From contig JBMOOH010000057.1 in assembly GCA_049323795.1 (NCBI GenBank), forward strand, positions 1 through 49,563: DNA of 49,563 nucleotides, written 5' to 3'. Shown here in pieces: positions 15,204 through 23,419 of the stretch. The position numbers and the translations under genes are program-made. The DNA comes from JAOADN01 sp049323795 (lineage in GTDB: Bacteria; Pseudomonadota; Alphaproteobacteria; Rhodobacterales; Rhodobacteraceae). The notes beneath the pieces were generated by a model. The model was not told the origin of the DNA. It did not search any database and worked only from the letters and a program-made list of their open reading frames with translations. Position 1 is the first letter of the stretch. Every line of letters starts with the position of its first letter.

Positions 15204-16910
15204 TCACGCCTTGATCAGCCCCATGCCTTCGAGCTTCAGGATCACCTGGTGGGCGCAGCCGTCCACGTCGGTGCCTTCCGTCTCGACGCGGAGTTCGGGC
15301 TTCTCGGGAACCTCGTAGGGGTCCGAGATGCCGGTGAATTCCTTGATCTTGCCCTCGCGCGCGAGCTTGTAGAGCCCCTTGCGGTCGCGGCGTTCGCATT
15401 CCTCGATGCTGGTCGCCACGTGGACTTCCACGAAGGCGCCGTAGGCCTCGATCATCTCGCGCACCGCGCGGCGGGTCGCGGTGTAGGGCGCGATCGGCGC
15501 GCAGATGGCGATGCCGCCGTTCTTGGTGATCTCGGAGGCGACATAGCCGATGCGCTTGATGTTGATGTCGCGGTGTTCCTTGCTGAACCCGAGTTCCGAC
15601 GACAGGTGCTTGCGCACCACGTCGCCGTCCAAGAGCGTCACGGGGCGGCCGCCCATCTCCATCAGCTTGACCATCAGCGCGTTGGCGATGGTGGACTTGC
15701 CCGAGCCCGAGAGGCCGGTGAAGAACACCGTGAAGCCCTGCATGGCGCGCGGGGGCGAGGTGCGGCGGAGTTCGGCCACGACCTCGGGGAAGCTGAACCA
15801 GTCGGGGATGTCGAGCCCTTCGCGCAGGCGGCGGCGGAGTTCGGTGCCCGAGATGTCGAGGACGGTGGTGCCCTCCGGCACCTCGTTGACGGGGAAATAC
15901 TGGGCCTTTTCCTGGACGTAGACCATCTGCTTGAAATCGACCATCTCGATGCCGATTTCACCTTGGTGCCTGGCGACCAGGTCCTGCGCGTCATAGGGGC
16001 CGTAGAAATCCTTGCCCTGGCTGTTCTTGCCGGGGCCGGCATGGTCGCGCCCGACGATGAAATGCGTCAGCCCGTGGTTCCTGCGGATGATCGCGTGCCA
16101 GAGCGCCTCGCGCGGGCCGCCCATGCGCATCGCGAGGTTCAGAAGCGACAGGTGCGTGGTCGAGGCCGGGTATTTGTCGAGCACCGCCTCGTAGCAGCGG
16201 ACGCGGGTGAAATGATCGACGTCGCCCGGCTTCGTCATCCCGACGACGGGGTGGATGAGCAGGTTCGCCTGCGCCTCGCGCGCGGCACGGAAGGTCAGTT
16301 CCTGGTGCGCGCGGTGAAGGGGGTTGCGCGTCTGGAACGCGACGACGCGCGTCCAGCCGAGCTTGCGGAAGAGCGCGCGCAGTTCGTTCGGCGTGTCCCG
16401 GCGGGCCCTGAAGTCGTAGTGCACGGGCGGCTGGATGCCCGTCACCGGGCCGCCCAGATAGACCTTCCCGGCCGTATGGTGGAGGTAGTTGACGGTCGGG
16501 TGGGCGAGGTCGTTCGCCCCGAACACCCCTTCGGCTTCCCTCGCCTTGTCGGGCGTCCACTTGTCGGTGACCGACAGGATGGCGAGGATCACGCCTTCCT
16601 GGTCGCGGAGCGCGATGTCCCGGCCGGGTTCGACCTTCTCGGCGAAGGATTCAGAGACGTCGAGCGTCACCGGCATCGGCCAGAGCGTGCCGTCGGCGAG
16701 CCGCATGTCCCTGACGACGCCGTCGTAGTCCGCCTCGCTCAGAAAGCCCTTCAGCGGGAAGAACCCGCCGTTCATGAGGAGTTCGAGGTCGCAGATCTGC
16801 CGCGGCGTCAGATCCCAGGACGGCAGGTTGCCTGCCTCCAGTTTCAGCTTCTGCGCCGAATCGTGGGAAACATAGAGTTCGGGGATCGGGACGAGATTGC
16901 TCTGGGCCAT
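15204..16910 (-). CDS. Bifunctional sulfate adenylyltransferase / adenylylsulfate kinase
   Basis: A 568-aa fusion that activates sulfate to APS and then phosphorylates it to PAPS. The N-terminal ATP sulfurylase (about 1-385, monomeric Sat type rather than CysDN) has QTRNPLHRAHQ at 193-203 and IVGRDHAGPGKNSQGKDFYGPYDAQ further on. The C-terminal APS kinase (about 390-568) has the P-loop GLSGSGKSTIANAL near 400 and LLDGDVVRKHLSSELGFSKEHRDINIKR. The product supplies sulfate assimilation; cysH and cysIJ are not in the window. The start MAQSNLVPIPELYV at 16910 is typical. Confidence 0.95.
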   Translation of the reverse strand: MAQSNLVPIPELYVSHDSAQKLKLEAGNLPSWDLTPRQICDLELLMNGGFFPLKGFLSEADYDGVVRDMRLADGTLWPMPVTLDVSESFAEKVEPGRDIALRDQEGVILAILSVTDKWTPDKAREAEGVFGANDLAHPTVNYLHHTAGKVYLGGPVTGIQPPVHYDFRARRDTPNELRALFRKLGWTRVVAFQTRNPLHRAHQELTFRAAREAQANLLIHPVVGMTKPGDVDHFTRVRCYEAVLDKYPASTTHLSLLNLAMRMGGPREALWHAIIRRNHGLTHFIVGRDHAGPGKNSQGKDFYGPYDAQDLVARHQGEIGIEMVDFKQMVYVQEKAQYFPVNEVPEGTTVLDISGTELRRRLREGLDIPDWFSFPEVVAELRRTSPPRAMQGFTVFFTGLSGSGKSTIANALMVKLMEMGGRPVTLLDGDVVRKHLSSELGFSKEHRDINIKRIGYVASEITKNGGIAICAPIAPYTATRRAVREMIEAYGAFVEVHVATSIEECERRDRKGLYKLAREGKIKEFTGISDPYEVPEKPELRVETEGTDVDGCAHQVILKLEGMGLIKA

Positions 16911-17000
16911 GAGTGCGGAAGACCTTCACGAACTGGCGGCAGGGGTGCCGACGCGCGCGGCTTTAGACCCAAATGCGGGGGAATCTCAACACGGTGCCGG

Positions 17001-17033
17001 CGGCGCGCGGAAAAAAAGTCCAGCCGCGCGCCG
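17001..17033. other. 10-bp inverted repeat with A/T-tract loop downstream of trxB
   Basis: CGGCGCGCGG (17001-17010) and CCGCGCGCCG (17024-17033) are exact reverse complements around a 13-nt loop with seven consecutive A (T on the reverse strand). It is in the gap between the trxB stop and the Sat-CysC start on the same strand. The T-run is inside the loop rather than after the stem, so it is not a standard terminator; it could be a stabilising hairpin. Confidence 0.5.
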
Positions 17034-17093
17034 GATCGGTCGCAATCCCGGTCGATCGTGCCGATTGTCGCCGCACGCCGGAAACGCCCGTTC

Positions 17094-18059
17094 CTACTCG
17101 GCCGCCCTGGCCGCCGGGGGCGCCTCGGCCGCCAGCCATTCCTCGGCGTCGAGCGCCGCCATGCAGCCCATGCCCGCGCTGGTGACGGCCTGGCGGTAGA
17201 TGTGGTCGGTCAGGTCTCCGGCCGCAAAGACGCCGGGGATCGAGGTCTCAGAGGTGCCGGGCTTCACCTTCACATAGCCGCCGTTGTGCAGGTCGAGCTG
17301 GTCCTTGACCAGTTCGGAGGCCGGGGCATGGCCGATGGCGACGAAGAAGCCTTCGCAGGGAATGACCGAGGTTTCGCCGGTCATGACATTGTGGACCCGC
17401 ACCCCGGTCACGCCGAGCGGCCCCTCGGTGCCGAGGATCTCCTCGACCGTATGGTTCCAGAGCACGTTGATCTTGGGATGCTTGAGCAGGCGGTTCTGCA
17501 GGATCTTCTCGGCGCGGAAGCTGTCGCGGCGGTGGATCACGGTGACTTTCGACGCAAAATTCGTCAGGAACAGCGCCTCTTCCACGGCGGTGTTGCCGCC
17601 GCCGATCACCACCACTTCCTTGCCGCGGAAGAAGAACCCGTCGCAGGTGGCACAGGCCGAGACGCCGAAGCCCTTGAACTTCTGTTCCGACGGCAGCCCC
17701 AGCCACTTCGCCTGTGCGCCAGTCGCCAGAATGACCGCATCGGCGGTGTAGGTCGTGCCGCTGTCGCCATGGGCCATGAAGGGACGGCGCTTCAGGTCGA
17801 GCGTCTGGATATGGTCCGGGATGATCTCGGCCCCCATCGCGCGGGCGTGCTCCTCCATCCGCACCATCAGGTCCGGGCCCATGACATGGGTGTCGCCGGG
17901 CCAGTTCTCGACCTCGGTGGTGATGGTGAGCTGGCCGCCGGGCTGGATGCCCTGGATCAGGATCGGGCTCAGCATCGCGCGGGCAGAGTAGACCGCCGCC
18001 GTATAACCGGCCGGGCCGGAGCCGATGATCAGAACCCTCGTGTGGCGTGTCTCGCCCAT
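17094..18059 (-). CDS. trxB: Thioredoxin-disulfide reductase
   Basis: NADPH-dependent flavoenzyme that keeps thioredoxin reduced; thioredoxin in turn can feed PAPS reductase, linking it to the adjacent sulfate-activation gene. The 321-aa product has FAD-binding IIGSGPAGYTAAVYSARA near 11-28, the redox CATC at residues 136-139 in SACATCDGFF, NADPH-binding VIGGGNTAVEEALFL, and GVFAAGDLTDHIYRQAVTSAGMGCMAA. The start at 18059 (MGETRHTRV) is chosen because upstream codons lie in the operator region. It is divergent from an Lrp/AsnC gene. Confidence 0.97.
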   Translation of the reverse strand: MGETRHTRVLIIGSGPAGYTAAVYSARAMLSPILIQGIQPGGQLTITTEVENWPGDTHVMGPDLMVRMEEHARAMGAEIIPDHIQTLDLKRRPFMAHGDSGTTYTADAVILATGAQAKWLGLPSEQKFKGFGVSACATCDGFFFRGKEVVVIGGGNTAVEEALFLTNFASKVTVIHRRDSFRAEKILQNRLLKHPKINVLWNHTVEEILGTEGPLGVTGVRVHNVMTGETSVIPCEGFFVAIGHAPASELVKDQLDLHNGGYVKVKPGTSETSIPGVFAAGDLTDHIYRQAVTSAGMGCMAALDAEEWLAAEAPPAARAAE

Positions 18060-18128
18060 GCCCGTCCCCACAGTCTGCCCCCCGGCTGCCCCCCGGCTGC
18101 CCTGGCTCGTCCCCGCAACTGGAGACCC

Positions 18129-18157
18129 GATATAGGCGCAGTGCGGCGCGGGGTGAA
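18129..18157 (-). promoter_or_regulatory. Candidate trxB promoter
   Basis: On the reverse strand TTCACC (18157-18152, 4 of 6 to TTGACA), a 17-bp spacer, and TATATC (18134-18129) as -10. The palindrome at 18158-18171 abuts the -35, so a bound regulator would affect this promoter. Confidence 0.5.
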
Positions 18158-18257
18158 GGCGCAATTGCGCCCGTCCGGCCTTGCATTCCCGTCGGGGATC
18201 GGCGCAGATGCGCGCTCTTCCGGGACCGGCAAGCACGAAAGTTGCGCTATTGCGCAA
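18158..18257. promoter_or_regulatory. Three GCGCA palindromes between trxB and the Lrp/AsnC gene
   Basis: GGCGCAATTGCGCC (18158-18171), GCGCA-GA-TGCGC (18202-18213) and TTGCGC-TATT-GCGCAA (18242-18257) are separate dyads sharing the GCGCA/TGCGC half-site. Their centres lie near 18164.5, 18207.5 and 18249.5, spaced 43 and 42 bp, about four helical turns. A weaker CGCA-G-TGCG lies at 18137-18145. Lrp/AsnC proteins bind spaced sites as oligomers, so the likely ligand is the adjacent regulator (inference). Confidence 0.6.
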
Positions 18258-18300
18258 TTTTCTTTCTTGTGGCATCCCGTTCGCGCAAGGGAACCCTGAC

Positions 18301-18795
18301 ATGGCAGTGCACAAGCTCGACGACATCGACCGGCAGATCCTGGCCGAGCTTCAGGCCGACGGGCGGATGACGAACGTCGAACTGGCCCGGCGGGTCGGGA
18401 TTTCGGCACCCCCCTGCCTGCGCCGCGTCCGCACGCTGGAAGAGGCGGGCTATATCCGCGGCTACCACGCCGATGTCAATCCGCGCGAGCTCGGGTTCGA
18501 GGTTCAGGTCTTCGCGATGGTCGGCCTGAACAGCCAGGCCGAGGCGGACCTGTCGGCCTTCGAGAACCGCTGCCGGGCCTGGCCGCTTGTCCGCGAATGC
18601 CACATGCTGAACGGCGAGATCGACTTCATCCTGAAATGCGTCTCGCCCGACCTGTCCACCTTCCAGAACTTCCTGACCGAGGAACTCTTACGCGCACCGA
18701 GCGTGGCGAGCGTGAAGACGAGCCTTGTCATCCGCGGCGCGAAGGACGAACCGGGCGTGCCGTTCGATGTGGTCGAGGCGCGCGCGGCCCGGTAG
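18301..18795 (+). CDS. Lrp/AsnC family transcriptional regulator
   Basis: A 164-aa regulator. The N-terminal helix-turn-helix (DDIDRQILAELQADGRMTNVELARRVGISAPPCLRRVRTLEEAGYI, about residues 7-52) and the C-terminal RAM/AsnC ligand domain (GFEVQVFAMVGL...FENRCRAWPLVRECHMLNGEIDFILKCVSPDLSTFQNFL) are complete. Such proteins form dimers to octamers and often respond to amino acids. It starts at 18301, 241 bp from the divergent trxB; the palindromes between suggest autoregulation and control of trxB. The effector cannot be read from sequence. Confidence 0.94.
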   Translation: MAVHKLDDIDRQILAELQADGRMTNVELARRVGISAPPCLRRVRTLEEAGYIRGYHADVNPRELGFEVQVFAMVGLNSQAEADLSAFENRCRAWPLVRECHMLNGEIDFILKCVSPDLSTFQNFLTEELLRAPSVASVKTSLVIRGAKDEPGVPFDVVEARAAR

Positions 18796-18809
18796 CTGCA
18801 AATCCAGCA

Positions 18810-18830
18810 GGCCGCGCGCGCGAGGCGGCC
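18810..18830. terminator. Possible hairpin between convergent Lrp and Hint genes
   Basis: GGCCGC (18810-18815) and GCGGCC (18825-18830) can pair around a 9-nt loop in the 37-bp gap between convergent genes. There is no clear U-tract, so the terminator role is tentative. Confidence 0.3.
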
Positions 18831-18832
18831 CC

Positions 18833-19633
18833 TTACGAAGCGAGCATCTCTTCCGTCTGGTCGAACGTGAGCCGCGGATGCGCCTCGGGGCCGAAATCGT
18901 CGAACGAGGTCACCTGCGGGAACAGCGAGAGGAACAGGCCGCCCATCTGCGGATCGATCGTCTCGCCGAAGCCCGCGCCCGGATGGTAGCTTTCGACCTC
19001 GAGCCCCGCCGCCCGGATCGTGCCCTGGCGGCGCAGCGCGATGTGGTAGACCGAGATCGGTGCCATCGGTGCGACGGTCACGGCCGTTTCGCCGTCGCGG
19101 AAGGCGCGGGCGGGGGCGTAGGCGGCCTCGGACCCGGTGATGGCGCGGACGCGCGGGTCGCGCAGCAGGATGCGGGCGCGCGGACCGAGCACGAGGTCGG
19201 GCATGGGGCGGCCAAGTCCGAAGGCATCGGCCGTCACGCGCGTCAGGGTCACCGGTTCGACCTCGGGCAGAACGCGGGACGGATAGACGGTCATCGACCC
19301 GGTCCAGACGAGCGTCTCGGTTCCCCCTTCGGCAACCGGAAGACGTGTCCCCGGTTCCAGGTCCTCCACGGCGACAAGTCCGCCCTCGGTCTGGATCAGC
19401 GTTCCGCGTGCAAAGGCGGAAACCGCCTCCTCGAACGGTGCGACGGCGGGGGCGAGCCGCGTCGTCGATTGCGCCTCTCCGCGGGCGTCGAGCCAGCGTA
19501 TCTCGTATCGCCGGGTAAGGACGACGGGGCGGCGGAGGTGCTGGTCGGGGGAAACCGGCCGCGACGGAAGGCTGACCCGTCCGCGGACGAATGCAGGCGA
19601 TGTACCGGGTGCCGGTATCGGGTAGTACGACAT
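18833..19633 (-). CDS. Hint-domain protein with apparently degenerate active site
   Basis: A 266-aa protein resembling the Hint_2-type (hedgehog/intein) proteins abundant in Rhodobacterales. FARGTLIQTEGGLVAVEDLEPG at residues 74-95 aligns with the usual CFxxGTxIxTxxGxxxVEdLxxG, but the catalytic Cys position is Ala73. The block usually reading SPxHRxL is GPRARILL, and the late block usually containing HxxIxAnGLxvES is RRQGTIRAAGLEVESYHPG, so the His residues also appear lost. YHPG and the C-terminal tail remain family-like. Probably a non-processing Hint fold of unknown role. No signal peptide. GGAAGG is 8 nt before the ATG. Confidence 0.82.
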   Translation of the reverse strand: MSYYPIPAPGTSPAFVRGRVSLPSRPVSPDQHLRRPVVLTRRYEIRWLDARGEAQSTTRLAPAVAPFEEAVSAFARGTLIQTEGGLVAVEDLEPGTRLPVAEGGTETLVWTGSMTVYPSRVLPEVEPVTLTRVTADAFGLGRPMPDLVLGPRARILLRDPRVRAITGSEAAYAPARAFRDGETAVTVAPMAPISVYHIALRRQGTIRAAGLEVESYHPGAGFGETIDPQMGGLFLSLFPQVTSFDDFGPEAHPRLTFDQTEEMLAS

Positions 19634-19865
19634 TGGGGAACCTTCCGAACTCGTAACACTAGAACGGCCCCCACCGTCTCAGTGCGTGAACAGATGCCTG
19701 ACCCGGACGGCCTTGTCAAAGCGGCGCGAAGATTCACCACCCTGGCTGTCCCAATGCGGCGGCAGCCGGGGCGACTGTCCACCGGGGCGGGACGCGGGCT
19801 TGGCGGCGACGATTCGTCGCCCCGGTTTCGCCCCGGTGCCGGAGCGCGGGCCGCCCCTGCACCGG
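19634..19865. other. Non-coding spacer
   Basis: A 232-bp gap between the upstream side of the Hint gene and the stop of the small 53-aa gene, both on the reverse strand. It must hold the Hint gene promoter, but I see no clear boxes, repeat or RNA gene. Confidence 0.5.
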
Positions 19866-20027
19866 TCAGGAGGCGGCAGCCGCCGTGCGGTCACGCGGAA
19901 GGGAATCCCCGTCGGCCTGTTCGGTCAGGGCGCGTCCGGCCTTCGCCGTCCGCGACCACGGCAGAACCACCCCGGGCTTCGCGCTTTCGGCCAGGATCGC
20001 CTCGATCCAGCGTTTCTTCGGTGTCAT
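19866..20027 (-). CDS. Small basic protein, 53 aa
   Basis: MTPKKRWIEAILAESAKPGVVLPWSR begins a 53-aa product. From memory, short Rhodobacterales proteins share a K-K-W-(I/L)-x-x-(V/I)-L...LPW-(S/A)-R pattern, usually annotated hypothetical. AAGGAGAG lies about 8 nt before the ATG at 20027, supporting translation. The C-terminal half (AGRALTEQADGDSLPRDRTAAAAS) looks unstructured. Function unknown. Confidence 0.7.
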   Translation of the reverse strand: MTPKKRWIEAILAESAKPGVVLPWSRTAKAGRALTEQADGDSLPRDRTAAAAS

Positions 20028-20200
20028 CTCCGTGCTCTCCTTGCCTCGCGGAAACGCGCGGTGGTGTTCCACCGTCGCACCCGGTCCACCGGGGTCATGG
20101 AGAGTGTCCATCCGCATTCGGGCATGGTTAAGGCCGGCATCGCCGCGGCGCCGGCCGGTCCTGCGCGAAAGCCGCAGCGCACCGGGGCGTGCTAACCACC

Positions 20201-20220
20201 TGTTTTCCTGAATGGAAACA
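20201..20220. promoter_or_regulatory. Imperfect palindrome upstream of the 53-aa gene
   Basis: TGTTTTC and GGAAACA flank a short centre, pairing 7 bases with one G-T, in an AT-richer island of the 251-bp gap between pgeF and the small gene. It may be an operator for the small gene or a transcript-end hairpin of the pgeF operon; no U-tract follows on the reverse strand. Confidence 0.35.
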
Positions 20221-20278
20221 TTAGGCGCCTGAAGGCGGCATTTCAGCGAATTTGGCACAATTGCGGCAGACAGCCGGG

Positions 20279-21040
20279 TCAGATGACGATGGCCGACATC
20301 AGCCGTCCGTAGTCGGCCTCGCGCGCGTGCGTGCTTCGGCGATAGGAAAAGAAGCGGGCGGGATCGGCGTAGGTGCAGTGGCCGGTCCATTCCGCGCGGC
20401 CCACACCCGCGGCCCGCAGCCGGCTCAGTCCGAAGCCCGGAAGATCGAAATGCAGCCGGTCGCCGCGCCCCGGGGCAAAGAATCGCGCGGCCCCGCGGTC
20501 TCCGGCGAGGAAGGTCTCCCGCATCTCCGGCCCGACCTCGTAGGCCGTCTGGCTGATCGTCGGGCCGATCACGGCAGCGACACGGGACCGCGCCGCCCCG
20601 AGCGCCTCCATCGCCTCGATCGTCCTTTCCAGAACGCCAGACAGGGCGCCGCGCCACCCGGCATGGGCCGCGCCGATCACCCCGGCCGCCGCATCGGCGA
20701 ACAGCACGGGCTGGCAATCGGCGGTCAGGACGGTCAGCGCGATGCCCGGGGTCCTCGTCACCATCGCGTCCGCGCGCAGGCCGCGCGCGGGCGGCTCGGT
20801 GACGGTCACGACATCGGCCGAATGGACCTGGTGGACGGCCGCGAGGTTCGACGGGGCGACGCCCAGCGCCGCCGCGACCCGGTCGCGGTTCATCTGCACC
20901 GCCTCGGTCTGGTCCGAGGACCCCAGGCCGCAATTGAGGCCGGAGAAGATGCCCGAAGAGGCGCCGCCCCTGCGCGTGAAGAAGCCATGGCGGAACGGGG
21001 CGAGGGAGTCGTTCGTGAAGAATTCCAGTGTCGTGGGCAT
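20279..21040 (-). CDS. pgeF: Peptidoglycan editing factor PgeF (YfiH/laccase-domain family)
   Basis: A 253-aa protein of the DUF152/YfiH family. PgeF hydrolyses aberrant L-Ser-containing muropeptide precursors in E. coli; other members were called polyphenol oxidases. The metal and active-site signatures are present: AVHQVHSADV near 68-77, LTADCQPVLFAD near 104-115, and GAAHAGWRGALSGV near 122-135. The start at 21040 overlaps the stop of the upstream methyltransferase (TGATG), making it the last gene of lgt-methyltransferase-pgeF. Confidence 0.93.
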   Translation of the reverse strand: MPTTLEFFTNDSLAPFRHGFFTRRGGASSGIFSGLNCGLGSSDQTEAVQMNRDRVAAALGVAPSNLAAVHQVHSADVVTVTEPPARGLRADAMVTRTPGIALTVLTADCQPVLFADAAAGVIGAAHAGWRGALSGVLERTIEAMEALGAARSRVAAVIGPTISQTAYEVGPEMRETFLAGDRGAARFFAPGRGDRLHFDLPGFGLSRLRAAGVGRAEWTGHCTYADPARFFSYRRSTHAREADYGRLMSAIVI

Positions 21041-22122
21041 CACGTCTCGAACCCGGGTGGGGGCGGTGCCAGGTGCGGATGGCAGGCAATCACCTTGAAT
21101 AGGTCGCCCATTTCGAGCGGATCGGTCAAGCGCCGAACCGCGGCGCGATGGGTTTCGAGCGCGGTCCCGGCCAGGCCCCGCGCCAGCCGTTCGGCGCGCC
21201 GAAAGATGCCGAGACGGTCCAGCAGCCGGCCTTGCGGCACCGGCCCGGTTACCTGAGCGCCGGCCCCCGAAAATGCCGCCGACAGGGCCTCGAAATCGAC
21301 ATGCGCGGTCAGGTCCGCTTCGCCCGGCGCCGACAGAGGGTCGGTCGGGCGGTGCCCCCTGACGGCCTGGAGCGTGTCGCCGAGCGATCGCCAGGCCCCG
21401 TAATCCACGACCAGCGCCGCGCCGCCGTACCGGGCGACCCGGCGCGCGATGCCCCCGGCGATCGGCGCGAGGGCCGGGCAGACCTCGACCACGTCCCCCT
21501 CGGCGGTGTCGGAAAGGCGGTGGTCCAGGTCCGCCAGACGCACCGGCGGCGACCGGCCCCGCACCAGCCCCGCGGACCCGAGGCCGATCTGCACCTCGGA
21601 CCACCCCTCCCCGCGGCGCAGGAACTGCCGGATGGGGAGTGCGTCGAAGAACTCGTTTGCCACCGCAAAGAGCGGCAGGCCGGGCAGGGTGTCGGCGCTG
21701 TCGTGCCAGGTCGGCCGGACCCCTTCGAGCGCTGCGGCCTGCCGGGCGCGCAGGGTGGGGGATGCCTCGACCAGATGCACTTCCGCCGCTCCGGTCAGTC
21801 CGGGAACCGAGGCCATCGCCCTCAGCATGTCCGACATCAGCGTGCCGCGGCCCGGTCCCAGCTCGGCGAGCGCGATCCGGCCCGGCCTGCCCTGATCGAT
21901 CCAAGCCTGCGCCAGGCAGAGGCCGAGCAGCTCGCCGAACATCTGGGAAATCTCGGGCGCGGTCGTGAAGTCGCCCGCGGCGCCGAACGGGTCGCGCGTC
22001 GCGTAATACCCGTGCTTCGGATGCATCAGGCACTCGGCCATGTAGTCGTGGAGGGGGATCGGTCCTGTCGCCGCGATCCGGGCCGAGAGAAGGCGCCCGA
22101 GCGGCGTCGGGCCTTCGCTCAC
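21040..22122 (-). CDS. Class I SAM-dependent methyltransferase, NDUFAF7/MidA (COG1565) family
   Basis: A 360-aa methyltransferase. GDFTTAPEISQMFGELLGL near residues 55-73 and ALAELGPGRGTLMSDMLRA near 90-108 (SAM-binding) identify the COG1565 family; the mitochondrial member NDUFAF7 methylates an arginine of complex I subunit NDUFS2, and bacterial roles are less clear. FAVANEFFDALPIRQFL and VVDYGA are also typical. The start is a GTG at 22122 whose GTGA overlaps the lgt stop, a classic coupling; no upstream ATG fits. The pgeF start overlaps its own stop. Confidence 0.9.
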   Translation of the reverse strand: MSEGPTPLGRLLSARIAATGPIPLHDYMAECLMHPKHGYYATRDPFGAAGDFTTAPEISQMFGELLGLCLAQAWIDQGRPGRIALAELGPGRGTLMSDMLRAMASVPGLTGAAEVHLVEASPTLRARQAAALEGVRPTWHDSADTLPGLPLFAVANEFFDALPIRQFLRRGEGWSEVQIGLGSAGLVRGRSPPVRLADLDHRLSDTAEGDVVEVCPALAPIAGGIARRVARYGGAALVVDYGAWRSLGDTLQAVRGHRPTDPLSAPGEADLTAHVDFEALSAAFSGAGAQVTGPVPQGRLLDRLGIFRRAERLARGLAGTALETHRAAVRRLTDPLEMGDLFKVIACHPHLAPPPPGFET

Positions 22123-23003
22123 ACCTGCCGCCTTGACCGCGCCACGAGCCAGATTCCGACCAGCACCATCGGAACCGACAGGGTCTGGCCCATGCTCAGC
22201 CCCCACTGCGCCCCGCCGATGATATAGCCGAAGGGATTGTCGGGCGTGATGAACTGCGCGTCGGCCTGACGGAACAGCTCGACGAAGATCCGCGACAGAC
22301 CGTATCCGGCAAGAAACACTCCGACCGTCCGTCCCGGCGCCCGCAGCGAGCCGTTGCGCATGAGGATCCAGAGCAGAAGACCCAGGACAAGGCCCTCGAG
22401 CCCCGCCTCGTAGAGCTGGCTCGGATGACGCGCGCAGAGGCCGGGCTCCACCCCCGGGCAGTCCTGCGCGGCCGCACCGGGAAAGATCACCCCCCAGGGC
22501 ATGTTTGTCGGACGCCCCCAGAGCTCGCCGTTGATGAAGTTCGCGATCCGGCCGAGGAAGAGCCCGGGCGGCACGGCAAGGCTGAACGCATCCGCCGTCT
22601 GGGCGATCGGGATGCCGTGGCGGCGGCAGAACCACAGCCCGGCGATCACCACGCCGATGAAGCCGCCGTGGAACGACATGCCGCCTTCCCACACCTTCAG
22701 GATGTCGAGCGGTCGGGACAGGTACTGGGCCGGCTCGTAGATCAGCACGTATCCGAGCCTTCCGCCGATGACGACACCGAGGATGACGGCCGTCAGCAGG
22801 TCCTCGACCTGCTCGGGGCGCATCGGTGCGGTGCCACCGGGCCAGAGATTGGGCCGGCGCATCAGCGCCACCATGATGCGCCACCCCACGAGCAGGCCCA
22901 CGATGTAGGCAAGCGCATACCATCTGAGGCTGAATTCGGCCCCGAAAAGACTGATCGTGAAGATATTGGGTCCGATGTTCGGGAAGGGCAGAGCTGCGAT
23001 CAT
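22119..23003 (-). CDS. lgt: Prolipoprotein diacylglyceryl transferase
   Basis: Inner-membrane enzyme that attaches diacylglycerol from phosphatidylglycerol to the lipobox Cys of prolipoproteins. The 294-aa protein has multiple TM segments and the Lgt signatures GGMSFHGGFIGVVIA, GRIANFINGELWGRPT and HPSQLYEAGLEG. GGAGGA is 7 nt upstream of the ATG at 23003. It is the first gene of a three-gene overlapping operon and is divergent from the ubiK-like gene, 118 bp away. Confidence 0.97.
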   Translation of the reverse strand: MIAALPFPNIGPNIFTISLFGAEFSLRWYALAYIVGLLVGWRIMVALMRRPNLWPGGTAPMRPEQVEDLLTAVILGVVIGGRLGYVLIYEPAQYLSRPLDILKVWEGGMSFHGGFIGVVIAGLWFCRRHGIPIAQTADAFSLAVPPGLFLGRIANFINGELWGRPTNMPWGVIFPGAAAQDCPGVEPGLCARHPSQLYEAGLEGLVLGLLLWILMRNGSLRAPGRTVGVFLAGYGLSRIFVELFRQADAQFITPDNPFGYIIGGAQWGLSMGQTLSVPMVLVGIWLVARSRRQV

Positions 23004-23121
23004 GACGGGTCCTCCGCGCCCCCTATGAGCAGTCTTGGGCCGCCAAGTCAACCGGATCGGACCGCTTGCCCTCGCCGGGCCCGCGGACCATATAGACGGT
23101 CAGCACTGCGGGAGTGGAGCC

Positions 23122-23376
23122 ATGCAGACCTCGAGCCGTATCTTCGATGACCTGTCCAGACTCATGACGGGTGCCATGGGCGTCGCGCAGGGGGCACGGG
23201 CCGAGGCCGAGACGGCCATGCGGGGCTGGATCGACCGCTGGCTTGCCGACCGCGATCTCGTGACCCGCGAGGAATTCGACGCTGTCCGTGCCATGGCGCT
23301 GGCCGCGCGGACCGAGAACGACGAACTCCGGGCCCGGATCGAGCGCCTGGAGGCGGCGCTCGCGTCCCGTTCCTGA
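23122..23376 (+). CDS. UbiK-family accessory factor (BMFP domain)
   Basis: An 84-aa helical protein. MQTSSRIFDDLSRLMTGAMGVAQGARAEAE and the C-terminal coiled coil LVTREEFDAVRAMALAARTENDELRARIERLEAAL match the BMFP/YqiC family, whose E. coli member UbiK supports aerobic ubiquinone synthesis and trimerises via the coiled coil. GGAG precedes the ATG at 23122. Divergent from lgt. Confidence 0.88.
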   Translation: MQTSSRIFDDLSRLMTGAMGVAQGARAEAETAMRGWIDRWLADRDLVTREEFDAVRAMALAARTENDELRARIERLEAALASRS

Positions 23377-23419
23377 CCGGCCCCGCGCCGGTTCCGCCTG
23401 CCTGCAGCGGGGGTACTGG

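Noticed and set aside
15249..18299. A roughly 1000-codon open frame on the forward strand opposite Sat-CysC and trxB
   Set aside because: It is antisense to two clear genes, has no recognisable motifs and is the expected effect of high third-position GC.
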